From Collinsella sp. (GTDB taxonomy: Bacteria; Actinomycetota; Coriobacteriia; Coriobacteriales; Coriobacteriaceae), in the NCBI GenBank assembly GCA_019413925.1, contig DXMY01000052.1, positions 1-64,000 of the forward strand: 64,000 nucleotides of DNA. Direction: 5' to 3'. Shown piece after piece: positions 53,032-61,563 of the stretch. The notes below the pieces were generated by a model. That model did no database searches, was not told the DNA's origin, and was given only the letters and a program-made list of their open reading frames with translations. The position numbers and the translations under genes are program-made. How positions within the stretch are numbered: the stretch's first letter is position 1; each line of letters starts with the position of its first letter.

Positions 53032-53271
53032 TTAACGTTTCTTGAAGTTGTAAATGACAATAAACGCGAGCAAAGCGATTGATAAGGGGCCGGCTACATA
53101 GAAAAAGAGAACGTCAATTACGCGTAGAGTGTAATAAGCCTTATCGCCGGACATTACTGCATACAATACGTAGCCAAATGCTGGTTGGTTTGCGTACCAG
53201 CAGGAGAAGGCCAAGAGCGCTAAAAGTGCTAGTACCAGAAGTGCATTCAGGACAAATCGTTTACTTTTCAT
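53032..53271 (-). CDS. Small two-helix membrane protein, unknown
   Basis: A 79-residue protein with two hydrophobic segments (about 7-26 and 52-74), a short polar loop and a basic C-terminal FKKR. AAGGAG lies 6 bp before the ATG on the reverse strand, which is good support. The base composition is clearly lower in G+C than its neighbours, hinting at recent acquisition or weak selection. I do not recognise it. Confidence 0.65.
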   Translation of the reverse strand: MKSKRFVLNALLVLALLALLAFSCWYANQPAFGYVLYAVMSGDKAYYTLRVIDVLFFYVAGPLSIALLAFIVIYNFKKR

Positions 53272-53363
53272 CGATTGCTCCTTCCGGGTGATTCTTATAT
53301 GTAATTCTACAGCAGTCCTTTTTCAAAGGATCGCACAGTACTGAATAACGTGCACTTTCACTG

Positions 53364-53393
53364 GAGGGTCGCTGTTTGGCGGCCCTCTTTTTT
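53364..53393 (+). terminator. Terminator just upstream of alaS promoter
   Basis: The stem GAGGGTCGC / GCGGCCCTC (one T-G pair) has a 6-nt loop and T6. It ends where the alaS -35 begins, so it could block read-through into alaS. Confidence 0.75.
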
Positions 53394-53419
53394 GCACTTG
53401 CGCGGTGGGATGGTAATAT
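53392..53419 (+). promoter_or_regulatory. Promoter of alaS
   Basis: TTGCAC at 53392-53397 and TAATAT at 53414-53419 are 16 bp apart, about 47 bp before the alaS start. Confidence 0.65.
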
Positions 53420-53465
53420 CGTTACGTTTGAACTGTTTCGATGTGAAACCGAGGAGATTCCCTCT

Positions 53466-56123
53466 ATGAGTGCTGATTACCCGTCAATGACTACGGCCGA
53501 GATTCGCTCTAAGTTCCTCAACTTCTTTGAGGAGCGCGGTCTTAAGCTCTATCCTTCTTCGTCCCTCGTCCCCGACGACCCTTCGCTGCTGCTTGCCAAC
53601 GCCGGCATGAACCAGTTTAAGGAGTATTACCAGGGCAAGAAGACCATGAAGGAGATCGGCGCGATCTCCTGCCAGAAGTGCGTCCGCACCAACGACATCG
53701 ACTGCATCGGCGAGGACGGCCGTCACCTGTCCTTCTTCGAGATGCTCGGCGACTTCTCCTTTGGTGGCGTCTCCAAGCAGCAGGCCTGCGCTTGGGCCTT
53801 TGAGCTCATCACCAAGGAGTTCAAGCTGCCGCTCGACCGTCTGTACTTCACCGTCTTTACCGAGGACGACGAGACCCATGACGTGTGGCGCTCCCTGGGC
53901 GTTGCCGAGGATCACATCTCGCGTCTGGGCGAGGACGACAACTTCTGGGCTGCTGGCCCCACCGGCCCCTGCGGTCCGTGCTCCGAGATCTACTTTGACA
54001 TGGGCGAGGAGGTCGGTTGCGGCAGCCCCGACTGCAAGCCTGGCTGCGACTGCGATCGCTTCCTTGAGTTCTGGAACCTCGTGTTTACCCAGTACGACCG
54101 CCAGGAGGATGGCTCCATGCCGGAGCTGCCGCACCGCAACCTCGATACGGGCATGGGTCTGGAGCGCATGGCCGCCATCATGCAGCACAAGACCGCTAAC
54201 TACGACGGCGATCTGATGCAGCACCTCATCAAGCTGGGCGAGAAGATCAGCGGCAAGACCTATGACGCCGACGATTATTCCGGTGCCAGCCGCTCCCTGC
54301 GCATCATCGCGGATCACTCTCGTGCCGTTGACTTTATGATCTCGGACGGCATTCTCCCCGGTAACGAGGGTCGCGAGTATGTTCTTCGCCGCCTGCTCCG
54401 CCGCGCCGTGTTCCACGGTCGTCTGCTGGGCATTGAGGGCGCCTTCCTGACCAAGTTCATCGACGAGGTCAACGCTCAGATGGGCGAGGCCTATCCCGAG
54501 CTGCTCAAGAACGTCGCGCTCGTTAAGGGCATCGTCGCCTCCGAGGAGGAGCGTTTCTCCACGACGCTCGACAACGGCCGCGTCTACCTGGATGAGGCCC
54601 TGGCCGCGCTTGCCGAGGGTGCTGTCCTTCCGGGCGACGTCGCCTTTAAGCTGCATGACACCTTTGGTTTCCCCATTGACCTGACCGTCGAGATTGCCGG
54701 CGTCGCCGGTCACGACGTCGACATGGACGGCTTTACCGCCTGCATGGAGGACCAGAAGGCCCGCGCTCGCGCCAACGCCAAGGGCGACGCCTGGGGCAGC
54801 TTCAACGACGTGTGGGTCGAGCTTTCGGACAAGGTCGCTGCGACCGAGTTCGACGGCTATGACAACGATGTAATCGAGGGTGCCAAGGTTGTCGCCATCG
54901 TTCGCAACGGCGAGTCCGTCGAGTCCGCTGCCGTGGGCGAGGACGTCGAGGTCGTGCTCGACCGCACCCCGTTCTACGCCGAGATGGGTGGCCAGCAGGG
55001 CGATGCCGGCGAGCTTTTCGCCGAGGGCGTTGCGCTGACCGTTTCCGATACCAAGAACCACAATGGCCTGTATGCTCACGTCGCCCACGTCACCGAGGGT
55101 ACGCTGACCGTCGGTACTACCGTGACCGCCGCGCTCGACGCCGAGCGCCGTGGCTTCCTGCGTCGCAACCACACCGCCACGCACCTGCTCGACGCCGCGC
55201 TTAAGCAGGTCCTGGGCGAGCATGTCTCCCAGGCTGGCTCGCTGGTGACGCCCGAGCACCTGCGCTTTGACTTCACGCACTTTGAGGCCCTATCCTCCGA
55301 GCAGCTCAAGGCTGTCGAGGACCTGGTCAACCAGCAGATCTTCGCCTCCAAGCCGGTCGTGACCCGCGTCATGGGCATCGACGAGGCCAAGGCCGCCGGT
55401 GCTGTCGCCCTGTTTGGCGAGAAGTATGGCGACGTCGTCCGCGTTGTCTCCGTGGGCGCCGAGGACCAGCCGTTCTCCCGCGAGCTCTGCGGTGGCACGC
55501 ACGCTGCCAACACTGCTGAGATTGGCCTGTTCAAGATCATTTCCGAGTCCTCTACGGGCTCGAATGTCCGTCGTATCGAGGCCGTGACCTCTAAGGGTGC
55601 TCTCGACTATATGGCCGACCGCCTGGCGCTCGTCGACGCCGCCGCCGCTGCGCTCAAGTGCCGTGTGGATGAGGTTCCCGCCCGCGTGGAAAACCTGCAG
55701 GCTGAGCTGCGCGAGACGTCCAATAAGCTTAAGAAGGCGCTGACCGGTGGCTCCTCCGATGCTATCTCCAGCGCCATCGAGGGCGCCGTCGAGCTCGACG
55801 GCTACAAGCTCGTCGTCGCTGAGCTCCAGGGCCTTGAGGCCGCTGACCTGCGAAACGTCTGGGATACCGTGCACCAGAAGGTTGCCGGTCCTGTCGCCTG
55901 CGTCGTCGCCAGCGTGACTGAGAAGGGCACCCCGGCCCTGCTCGCCGCCGGCTCTGATGACGCTGTCAAGGCCGGTTTCCACGCCGGCAACGTGATCAAG
56001 CAGATCGCGGGCCTGGTCGACGGTCGCGGTGGCGGCCGTCCCAACATGGCCCAGGCCGGTGGCAAGAACGCTGCCGGCATCGCCGATGCCCTCGCGGCCG
56101 CTAAGACCGCGCTCGGCGCCTAA
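53466..56123 (+). CDS. alaS: Alanyl-tRNA synthetase
   Basis: Class II synthetase charging tRNA-Ala. It has 885 residues. The N-terminal aminoacylation core starts at TTAEIRSKFLNFFEERG and contains SSSLVPDDPSLLLANAGM and the RNLDTGMGLERMA motif. The editing domain has HTATH at 569-573 and the CGGTH motif at 675-679, whose His/Cys bind zinc. A C-terminal Ala domain follows (DGRGGGRPNMAQAGG). The ATG at 53466 follows GAGGAGA; an earlier in-frame start lies in the terminator region. It begins the alaS-ruvX-mltG block. Confidence 0.97.
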   Translation: MSADYPSMTTAEIRSKFLNFFEERGLKLYPSSSLVPDDPSLLLANAGMNQFKEYYQGKKTMKEIGAISCQKCVRTNDIDCIGEDGRHLSFFEMLGDFSFGGVSKQQACAWAFELITKEFKLPLDRLYFTVFTEDDETHDVWRSLGVAEDHISRLGEDDNFWAAGPTGPCGPCSEIYFDMGEEVGCGSPDCKPGCDCDRFLEFWNLVFTQYDRQEDGSMPELPHRNLDTGMGLERMAAIMQHKTANYDGDLMQHLIKLGEKISGKTYDADDYSGASRSLRIIADHSRAVDFMISDGILPGNEGREYVLRRLLRRAVFHGRLLGIEGAFLTKFIDEVNAQMGEAYPELLKNVALVKGIVASEEERFSTTLDNGRVYLDEALAALAEGAVLPGDVAFKLHDTFGFPIDLTVEIAGVAGHDVDMDGFTACMEDQKARARANAKGDAWGSFNDVWVELSDKVAATEFDGYDNDVIEGAKVVAIVRNGESVESAAVGEDVEVVLDRTPFYAEMGGQQGDAGELFAEGVALTVSDTKNHNGLYAHVAHVTEGTLTVGTTVTAALDAERRGFLRRNHTATHLLDAALKQVLGEHVSQAGSLVTPEHLRFDFTHFEALSSEQLKAVEDLVNQQIFASKPVVTRVMGIDEAKAAGAVALFGEKYGDVVRVVSVGAEDQPFSRELCGGTHAANTAEIGLFKIISESSTGSNVRRIEAVTSKGALDYMADRLALVDAAAAALKCRVDEVPARVENLQAELRETSNKLKKALTGGSSDAISSAIEGAVELDGYKLVVAELQGLEAADLRNVWDTVHQKVAGPVACVVASVTEKGTPALLAAGSDDAVKAGFHAGNVIKQIAGLVDGRGGGRPNMAQAGGKNAAGIADALAAAKTALGA

Positions 56124-56140
56124 GAATCTAGGTAATCGCT

Positions 56141-56569
56141 GTGGTCGCGCTTGCGCTGGACATAGGGGAGACCAGGATCGGCATCGCCGTCTCGAGCCGT
56201 GATGGCAAGATGGCGATGCCTGTCAAGGTGCTCCCGGCTGCAGAGGTCACCGGTATGGCCAAGACGTTCCGCTACCTGGTCGAGGACTATGAGCCCGATA
56301 TCCTGGTAAGTGGGCGTCCCCTGACCATGGCCGGTGAGCCCGGTCCCCAGGCCGAGCGTGTTGCCGCTGTTGCGCAAAAGATTGCCGACGAGCTCGATCT
56401 TCCGTTGGAGTTTGAGGACGAGCGCCTGTCCTCGCAAGAGGCCAAGCGTATCCTGCGCGAGCAGGGCCTCAACGAAAAACAGATGAGGGGCAAGATCGAC
56501 ATGATTGCCGCCAGCCTGTTTTTGCAGACGTGGCTTGATCGTAAAAACGAGGAGGTTTCGCATGCCTAG
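56141..56569 (+). CDS. ruvX: Holliday junction resolvase-like YqgF/RuvX
   Basis: A 142-residue RNase H-fold protein. The catalytic Asp is in ALDIGETRIGIAVS; PLTMAGEPGPQAERV, EDERLSSQEA and the terminal KIDMIAASLFLQ (third acidic residue) are conserved. YqgF has been linked to 16S rRNA 5' end processing and to junction resolution. The start is GTG at 56141. It overlaps mltG by 8 bp. Confidence 0.92.
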   Translation: MVALALDIGETRIGIAVSSRDGKMAMPVKVLPAAEVTGMAKTFRYLVEDYEPDILVSGRPLTMAGEPGPQAERVAAVAQKIADELDLPLEFEDERLSSQEAKRILREQGLNEKQMRGKIDMIAASLFLQTWLDRKNEEVSHA

Positions 56570-57995
56570 CGCTCCCGATTCGCGCCAGCCGAATCGTACA
56601 CGTCAGCCGGCGTCGCGCCCTGCCCAGCCTGGCCAGCGTCCGGCACAGCCGACCCAGCGCGCAGCTCAGTCTGCCGCGCGCCCGGTGCAGTCCTCCTCTC
56701 GTTCGGCCCAACCTGTTCAACGGACGGGTCAGCAGCCTTCTGCTCGTTCGGTTCAGTATCCGGCTTCTCACGCGGCTCAGCAGCCCACTGCTCGTTCGGC
56801 TCAGCCTGCAGGCGGTGCTCGCTTTAAGCAACAGGCACCTACCCAGCGAACGCAGGTCCCCCAATCGCATTCGCATCACGCTCGCGGTTCGCATGGCGTT
56901 GCTCCGGCGACTCGCTCGAGCTACAACACGCATGCTCGTCGCGGTGCTCAAAAGAAGAGTTCTCCGGTTCCTATGATCATCGGCGTTGTGGTGGCCGTAA
57001 TCGCGCTTGCTACTATCGCTTTCTTTGTCGTACCTGCCGTTAAGGGCTTCTTTGCCGGTGAGGATGCGAAAGTCGCTGCTGGCCAGCAAGTTACGGTGAC
57101 CATTCCCGACGGTGCTTCGGGCGATACGATCGCCTCGATTCTCTCCGAGAACCATATCGTCGAAAATCCCAAGGATTACTACGCGGCGGTGAAAAAGCTT
57201 AACGCCGATATGTCGCTTAAGCCTGGCACCTACTCGTTCACCACACTCATGGATGCGACCAAGGTTGTTCAGCAGCTCATGGAAGGCCCCAACGCGGGCT
57301 CCAATGCGCTGACTATCCCTGAGGGTCTGACAGTCGATCAAGTCGCCGATCGCGTGGCCCAGGCCTACGACAGCATCTCTAAGGAAGACTTCCTCAACCA
57401 GGCCAAGGCCTCCAACTACGTGGACGACTATAGCTTCCTTAAGGGCGCCGCCAACGATTCGCTCGAGGGTTTCTTGTTCCCCAAGACCTATTCGTTGGGT
57501 GATTCGCCGACGGCCTATGACGTGATTCGCGCCATGCTCGATCAGTTTAAGACCGAGTACAAGTCGCTTGACTTTGCGAGCTGCGAAGCCAAGATCAAGG
57601 AGCGCTACGGTGTGGAGATGTCCGACTACGACATCGTCAACTTGGCCTCTATCGTTGAGCGCGAGGGCCTCAACGCCGATCAACGTGCACACGTGGCCTC
57701 GGTCTTCTACAACCGCCTTGCCGGCAAGCTCGACGGTCTGCGCTATCTCAACAGCGATGCGACCATGATGTATGTCACCGGTGGCGAGGTTACCGCCGAC
57801 GACCTGCAGAGCGATAGCCCGTATAACACCTATAAGCACGAGGGCCTGCCACCCACGCCCATCTGCTCTCCGTCGCTCGAGGCACTCAAGGCCACGCTTG
57901 AGCCAACCGACTCCGATGACCTGTATTTCTACATTACGCAGGACGAGGAGTACTTCTCGCAAACCTACGAAGAGCATCAACTGTCTTGGAATTAG
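56562..57995 (+). CDS. mltG: Endolytic transglycosylase MltG with low-complexity N-terminal tail
   Basis: Membrane-anchored lytic transglycosylase that cuts nascent glycan strands and sets their length. It has 477 residues. The first 130 are a cytoplasmic Pro/Gln/Arg/Ala/Ser tail with repeats such as RPAQP, QPTARSAQP and ARPVQS. A single membrane helix (about 136-160) is followed by a LysM-like part (TVTIPDGASGDTIASIL, GTYSFTTLMD) and the YceG domain. That domain has LEGFLFPKTY and the catalytic Glu366 in SIVEREG, then NSDATMMYV. The ATG at 56562 lies 6 bp after GAGGAG. Confidence 0.93.
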   Translation: MPSAPDSRQPNRTRQPASRPAQPGQRPAQPTQRAAQSAARPVQSSSRSAQPVQRTGQQPSARSVQYPASHAAQQPTARSAQPAGGARFKQQAPTQRTQVPQSHSHHARGSHGVAPATRSSYNTHARRGAQKKSSPVPMIIGVVVAVIALATIAFFVVPAVKGFFAGEDAKVAAGQQVTVTIPDGASGDTIASILSENHIVENPKDYYAAVKKLNADMSLKPGTYSFTTLMDATKVVQQLMEGPNAGSNALTIPEGLTVDQVADRVAQAYDSISKEDFLNQAKASNYVDDYSFLKGAANDSLEGFLFPKTYSLGDSPTAYDVIRAMLDQFKTEYKSLDFASCEAKIKERYGVEMSDYDIVNLASIVEREGLNADQRAHVASVFYNRLAGKLDGLRYLNSDATMMYVTGGEVTADDLQSDSPYNTYKHEGLPPTPICSPSLEALKATLEPTDSDDLYFYITQDEEYFSQTYEEHQLSWN

Positions 57996-57996
57996 C

Positions 57997-58494
57997 ATGA
58001 GGATTTTTAGCCCCAAACGATACGTTGCCTCGGTCGATCGCATCGACCTTGATACCCTGTGGGCCGACGGCAAACGCGCCATTCTGCTCGATCGCGATAA
58101 CACTCTGGTTCCGCGCGACACCGAGCAGGTTCCCGCCGCGGTTTCCGCTTGGCTCGATACCGCCCGCGCCAAAGGCTTTAAGCTGTGCATGGTGTCCAAC
58201 AACTGGCATCGCGATCAGGTCATGAGCTCTGCACGCGAGCTGGGACTCGAGGCCATCAGCCACGCCATGAAGCCCGCCCCGTTTGCCTTGAAGGCGGGTC
58301 TTAAGCGCCTTGGCGCCACGGCAGACGAGGCGGTGCTGATCGGCGATCAGCTGTACACGGACGTGTGGAGCGGTAACTTTGCCGGCGTTGACACTATTCT
58401 GGTCAAGCCGCAGGCAACCCAGGACCTGTGGTACACGCAGATCTTCCGTATCTTTGAGCGCCGGGCCCTGCGCGACCTTCCCTGCGAGGAATAG
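57997..58494 (+). CDS. yqeG: YqeG family HAD-type phosphatase
   Basis: A 165-residue HAD class IIIA phosphatase. The nucleophile motif is LLDRDNTLVPRD (motif 1, here DRDNT), with SNNWHRD as motif 2, KPAPFAL as the Lys motif and IGDQLYTDVWSGN as the acidic motif. The homologous YqeG of Firmicutes lies next to yqeH and aroD/E-type genes. Here it lies between mltG and aroK, whose start is 9 bp after its stop. The substrate is unknown. Confidence 0.9.
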   Translation: MRIFSPKRYVASVDRIDLDTLWADGKRAILLDRDNTLVPRDTEQVPAAVSAWLDTARAKGFKLCMVSNNWHRDQVMSSARELGLEAISHAMKPAPFALKAGLKRLGATADEAVLIGDQLYTDVWSGNFAGVDTILVKPQATQDLWYTQIFRIFERRALRDLPCEE

Positions 58495-58502
58495 GTTTCG
58501 CC

Positions 58503-59036
58503 ATGTCTCAGCACATCAAACACGGCTGCGACCATATCTTCTTTATCGGCTTTTTGGGCGCGGGCAAATCGACGCTCGCGCGCAACGTCGGCACTATGTT
58601 CAAGCGGCGTTTTATCGATACCGATCGTTTGGTTGTGCGTCGATGTGGCAAGTCGGTGACCGAGATATTTGAGACCGAGGGCGAGGATCGTTTTCGCGAG
58701 CTTGAGACCTCGGCACTCCGTTCGCTTCAAAGCGAGCGCAGCCTGCTGGTGTCGTGCGGGGGTGGCATCGTCGAGACGCCGGTGAACATTGAGCTGATGC
58801 ATGAGATGGGTATATGCGTGTACCTCGAAGGCGACTTTGAGGACTCGTTGCGCCAGATTCGCCGCTCCGATACCCGGCCCGATTTCCGCTCGCCCGAGCA
58901 CGCTGCGCGCCTGTTTGAGCATCGCCGTCCGCTGTATCGCCAGGCCGCCGATATTACCCTTGATATTCGCAACAAGTCCTTCGAGGACGTTTCCTACCTT
59001 TGTGCCGAGATGCTTTTGGAGCGTGGACTGCTATGA
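58503..59036 (+). CDS. aroK: Shikimate kinase
   Basis: Phosphorylates shikimate on the path to aromatic amino acids. It has 177 residues. All recognisable functional residues are kept: Walker A GFLGAGKST (about 16-24), the substrate Asp in FIDTDRLV, Arg in EDRFRELE, the Gly triplet CGGGIV, the lid Arg region RSDTRPDF and RRPLYRQAA. It overlaps the next gene by 4 bp. No other intact shikimate pathway gene is in the window, so flux must depend on genes elsewhere or on imported shikimate. Confidence 0.93.
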   Translation: MSQHIKHGCDHIFFIGFLGAGKSTLARNVGTMFKRRFIDTDRLVVRRCGKSVTEIFETEGEDRFRELETSALRSLQSERSLLVSCGGGIVETPVNIELMHEMGICVYLEGDFEDSLRQIRRSDTRPDFRSPEHAARLFEHRRPLYRQAADITLDIRNKSFEDVSYLCAEMLLERGLL

Positions 59037-60142
59037 TTCGCCGTCAACTTATCAATTTCCAAAACCGCAGTGTCGATGTCCGCGTTGGATTGGGCGCGTT
59101 CGAGGAGCTGTCGCGCATGTTTGCCTCGGCTGTGGGCAAGCCTAAGCGCGCGATGGTGGTTTGGAACGACGCTACATCCGAGCGTTTTGGCGAGGTCGTC
59201 GAGCATGCGCTGGTCGACGCCGGTTTTGCCGTGTCGCTGCTCGTCCTCGAGGTTTCTCCTGCCGGTGCTACGCTGGCCGATGCCGATACCGTCTTTGGCG
59301 CCCTGTCGGCTAACGGCATTACCTGCGACGATCTCGTTGTCGCTGTCGGTGACACGGCGACCTGCTCGGTCGTTTGTTGGTGTGCCAATCAGTGGTGCGG
59401 TCGCACCGAGTGCGCCTTGCTGCCGACGACGTTCGACGCCATGCTCACGGTTGCGACGACCATGAAGCCGCTTGTCGCCTCGTCCGCGCATGCGCTTCCC
59501 GCTATCGCGTTCTGTCCCGAGCCGGGCTTGGTCGTGTGTGACCTCGACCTTGTTCGCGAGGCGGACCCCGAGGACCTTAAGCTCGGCTATGCAGTACTTG
59601 TTGGCACCATGCTTTCGAGCAGCAAGTCCCGCTGGAATCAGTTTACTGAGTCCGTCCCCGAGATTCTCGCGGGCGAGGAGGTCGCGCTCGTCAATGCCGT
59701 TCAGTGGTCTCAGACTGCCCGCAAGGACGTACTGATGGCCACGAACCCGAGCGCCCGCCATGCGCTCGATTTTGGCAAGATGGGGGAGCGTACCCTGCGC
59801 GCCTGCCTGGGTAAAGCCGCGGCGCAGGTTCCTGCCTACCAGCTGCTGTCTGAGGGCATGCGCTTTGAGGCGCGCCTAGCACATGATGCCTGCGACTTTG
59901 ATATCGATTACGTCTTTGAGGTCGATGACTGCCTGGAGGACTTTGGTATCGAGGAGCTCGCCTTCGATCTGGAGCCTGCCGCATATATCGAGGAGTTCCG
60001 CAGGCAGCAGTTTGTCCGCTCGAACCGTAGTATGTTGCCGCTGCCCGTGGCACTCGGCGCCATTCGTCTAACGAGCGTTGAGGACGAGGTCCTCGACCGC
60101 CATGCTCACGCCTACTTGGCTTCTCGCAAAGAACTTCTCTAG
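59033..60142 (+). CDS. 3-dehydroquinate synthase homologue lacking catalytic motifs
   Basis: A 369-residue protein that aligns along its length with AroB: VRVGLGAFEELSRMF at the start, the D(L)VVAVGD strand near 100-106, LPTTFDAML, VVCDLDLV and ALDFGKMGERTLR near 244-256. But GGGVxGD has become VGDTATC. The metal-site Glu of the EVVKY motif falls in KLGYAVLVG. FGHTFGHA is FGKMGERT (Lys249 for His), and the HGEAV motif is SEGMRF. The SSVGGKTG loop is also gone. The reading frame is intact with normal codon use. It probably is not an active dehydroquinate synthase; a regulatory or changed role is possible. Confidence 0.8.
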   Translation: MIRRQLINFQNRSVDVRVGLGAFEELSRMFASAVGKPKRAMVVWNDATSERFGEVVEHALVDAGFAVSLLVLEVSPAGATLADADTVFGALSANGITCDDLVVAVGDTATCSVVCWCANQWCGRTECALLPTTFDAMLTVATTMKPLVASSAHALPAIAFCPEPGLVVCDLDLVREADPEDLKLGYAVLVGTMLSSSKSRWNQFTESVPEILAGEEVALVNAVQWSQTARKDVLMATNPSARHALDFGKMGERTLRACLGKAAAQVPAYQLLSEGMRFEARLAHDACDFDIDYVFEVDDCLEDFGIEELAFDLEPAAYIEEFRRQQFVRSNRSMLPLPVALGAIRLTSVEDEVLDRHAHAYLASRKELL

Positions 60143-60148
60143 GATTTA

Positions 60149-60154
60149 TTGACA
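60149..60154 (+). promoter_or_regulatory. Consensus -35 element ahead of pepP
   Basis: A perfect TTGACA at 60149-60154. The best -10 candidates, TATCAT at 60169 and CATGTT at 60172, sit at 14 and 17 bp, neither ideal. Confidence 0.4.
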
Positions 60155-60202
60155 TACATCGTCTTTCGTATCATGTTGAGGGGCGGGTTTCCAATCGGTT
60201 GC

Positions 60203-60218
60203 GAATCGCGCGCGATTC
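60203..60218. promoter_or_regulatory. 16-bp palindrome in the pepP leader
   Basis: GAATCGCGCGCGATTC is a perfect palindrome 56 bp before the pepP start. It may be an operator; its regulator is unknown. Confidence 0.4.
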
Positions 60219-60273
60219 CGTACGCTGATTGAGCCCGTCCCGTCTTTATGAAGACAACAAGAAAGGAATCTGC

Positions 60274-61404
60274 ATGTCAGAGTTTGCTGCCGGTCCTGCC
60301 GGTCGTATTGAGCGTGTCCGTGCCCTGATGGCTGAGCGCGGCTACGACGCTATCGTGGTGCGCGACGAGGCCAACCTTCGTTGGCTTACGGGCGTGAAGG
60401 GCGTCTTCGATTACACCTTCGAGTTCCCGCACGCTGCGTTTATTACAGCCGACCAGTGCCTGTTCCATACCGACTCGCGCTATCTCAACAGTTTTGAGGA
60501 GAACACGCCCGCCGGCAGCCCCTGGGTTTACGACATGGACGAGGGCGCCATCCCCGGTTGGGTCGCCGGCAAGATCGCGGCCAACAAGTGCCGCGTCTGC
60601 GCTGTCGAGGACGACATGCAGATCAATTTCTACCAGGGTATTCAGCGTGGCCTGGAGGACCGCTCCGTTGCCTGCATGCTGCCGCTGATGCATGACGACA
60701 TCCGTAAGATGCGCGCCATCAAGGACGCCGAGGAGATCGAGCTCATGCGCCACGCGCAGTCGATCACCGACGCCGCCTTCCAGCACATGCTCGGCTATAT
60801 TAAGCCCGGTATGACCGAGAAGCAGGTCCGCAACGAGCTCGAGAACTTTATGTTCGCTAACGGTGCCGACAGCCTGGCCTTTGGCTCCATCGTCGCGAGC
60901 GGTCCCAACACCGCCAATCCGCATGCCGTCCCGAGCGACCGTGTGATCGAGAAGGGCGACTTCGTTCTCATGGATTATGGCGCGGGCTACTGCGACTATC
61001 GCTCCGATATGACGCGTACCGTCGTGATGGGCGAGCCCACGCAAGAACAGCTCGACCTGTACGCGCTCGTGCGCCGTACGCACGAGGAGTGCGTCGCCGC
61101 CATCCATCCGGGCGTCGAGGGCAATGACATTTTCAAGCTTTCCAAGAAGATCATTGGCGATGCCGGCTATGGCGATTACTACAACCATGGTCTGGGCCAC
61201 GGCGTGGGCATTGACATCCATGAGCTGCCCAACTTCAACCGCAGCAAGAATATCATCGAGGTCGGCTCGGTTATCACCATGGAGCCCGGCGTCTACCTGC
61301 CCGGCGTGGGCGGCGTGCGTCTGGAGGACTACGGCGTGGTCACCGAGAACGGCTACGAGCCCTTCACCAAGACGCCGCATGACCTTCACGTCATCGATTG
61401 CTAG
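60274..61404 (+). CDS. pepP: Xaa-Pro aminopeptidase family metallopeptidase (M24B)
   Basis: Removes N-terminal residues preceding proline from peptides. It has 376 residues: a creatinase-like N-domain (YDAIVVRDEANLRWLTG) and a pita-bread catalytic domain. The five metal ligands of M24 are present: Asp234 and Asp245 (DYGAGYCDYRSDMTRT), His309 (GLGHGVGIDIHE), Glu337 (TMEPGVY) and Glu351 (RLEDYGVV). The ATG at 60274 follows AAAGGAA. The order pepP-efp is common in Gram-positives. It is followed by a terminator. Confidence 0.94.
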   Translation: MSEFAAGPAGRIERVRALMAERGYDAIVVRDEANLRWLTGVKGVFDYTFEFPHAAFITADQCLFHTDSRYLNSFEENTPAGSPWVYDMDEGAIPGWVAGKIAANKCRVCAVEDDMQINFYQGIQRGLEDRSVACMLPLMHDDIRKMRAIKDAEEIELMRHAQSITDAAFQHMLGYIKPGMTEKQVRNELENFMFANGADSLAFGSIVASGPNTANPHAVPSDRVIEKGDFVLMDYGAGYCDYRSDMTRTVVMGEPTQEQLDLYALVRRTHEECVAAIHPGVEGNDIFKLSKKIIGDAGYGDYYNHGLGHGVGIDIHELPNFNRSKNIIEVGSVITMEPGVYLPGVGGVRLEDYGVVTENGYEPFTKTPHDLHVIDC

Positions 61405-61426
61405 CTCATTTCGATAGATTTTTGGG

Positions 61427-61467
61427 GCGGGACGTCCGGATCGATTCGGACGCCCCGCGTTCTCTTT
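61427..61467 (+). terminator. Terminator after pepP
   Basis: The two-part stem GCGGG..GTCCG / CGGAC..CCCGC has a GATCGATT loop and is followed by GTTCTCTTTTT. Confidence 0.8.
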
Positions 61468-61500
61468 TTATGCGCTCGCTGCAGGCGCCGTCTGCAAGTG

Positions 61501-61506
61501 TATAAT
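61501..61506 (+). promoter_or_regulatory. -10 element of the efp promoter
   Basis: A perfect TATAAT preceded by GTG, 58 bp before efp. The -35 region near 61478 is weak. It lies after the pepP terminator, so efp-asp23-nusB-xseB likely start here. Confidence 0.55.
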
Positions 61507-61563
61507 TTCGGTCGTATGTAATTTGGACGCTTGTGCGTTCTGCCCATAACAAGAAAGGTCACT

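Noticed and set aside
53290..53400. A T-box in front of alaS
   Set aside because: The hairpin with GAGGGTCGC looked suggestive, but there is no stem I, specifier loop or TGGN bulge. It is a plain terminator followed by the alaS promoter.
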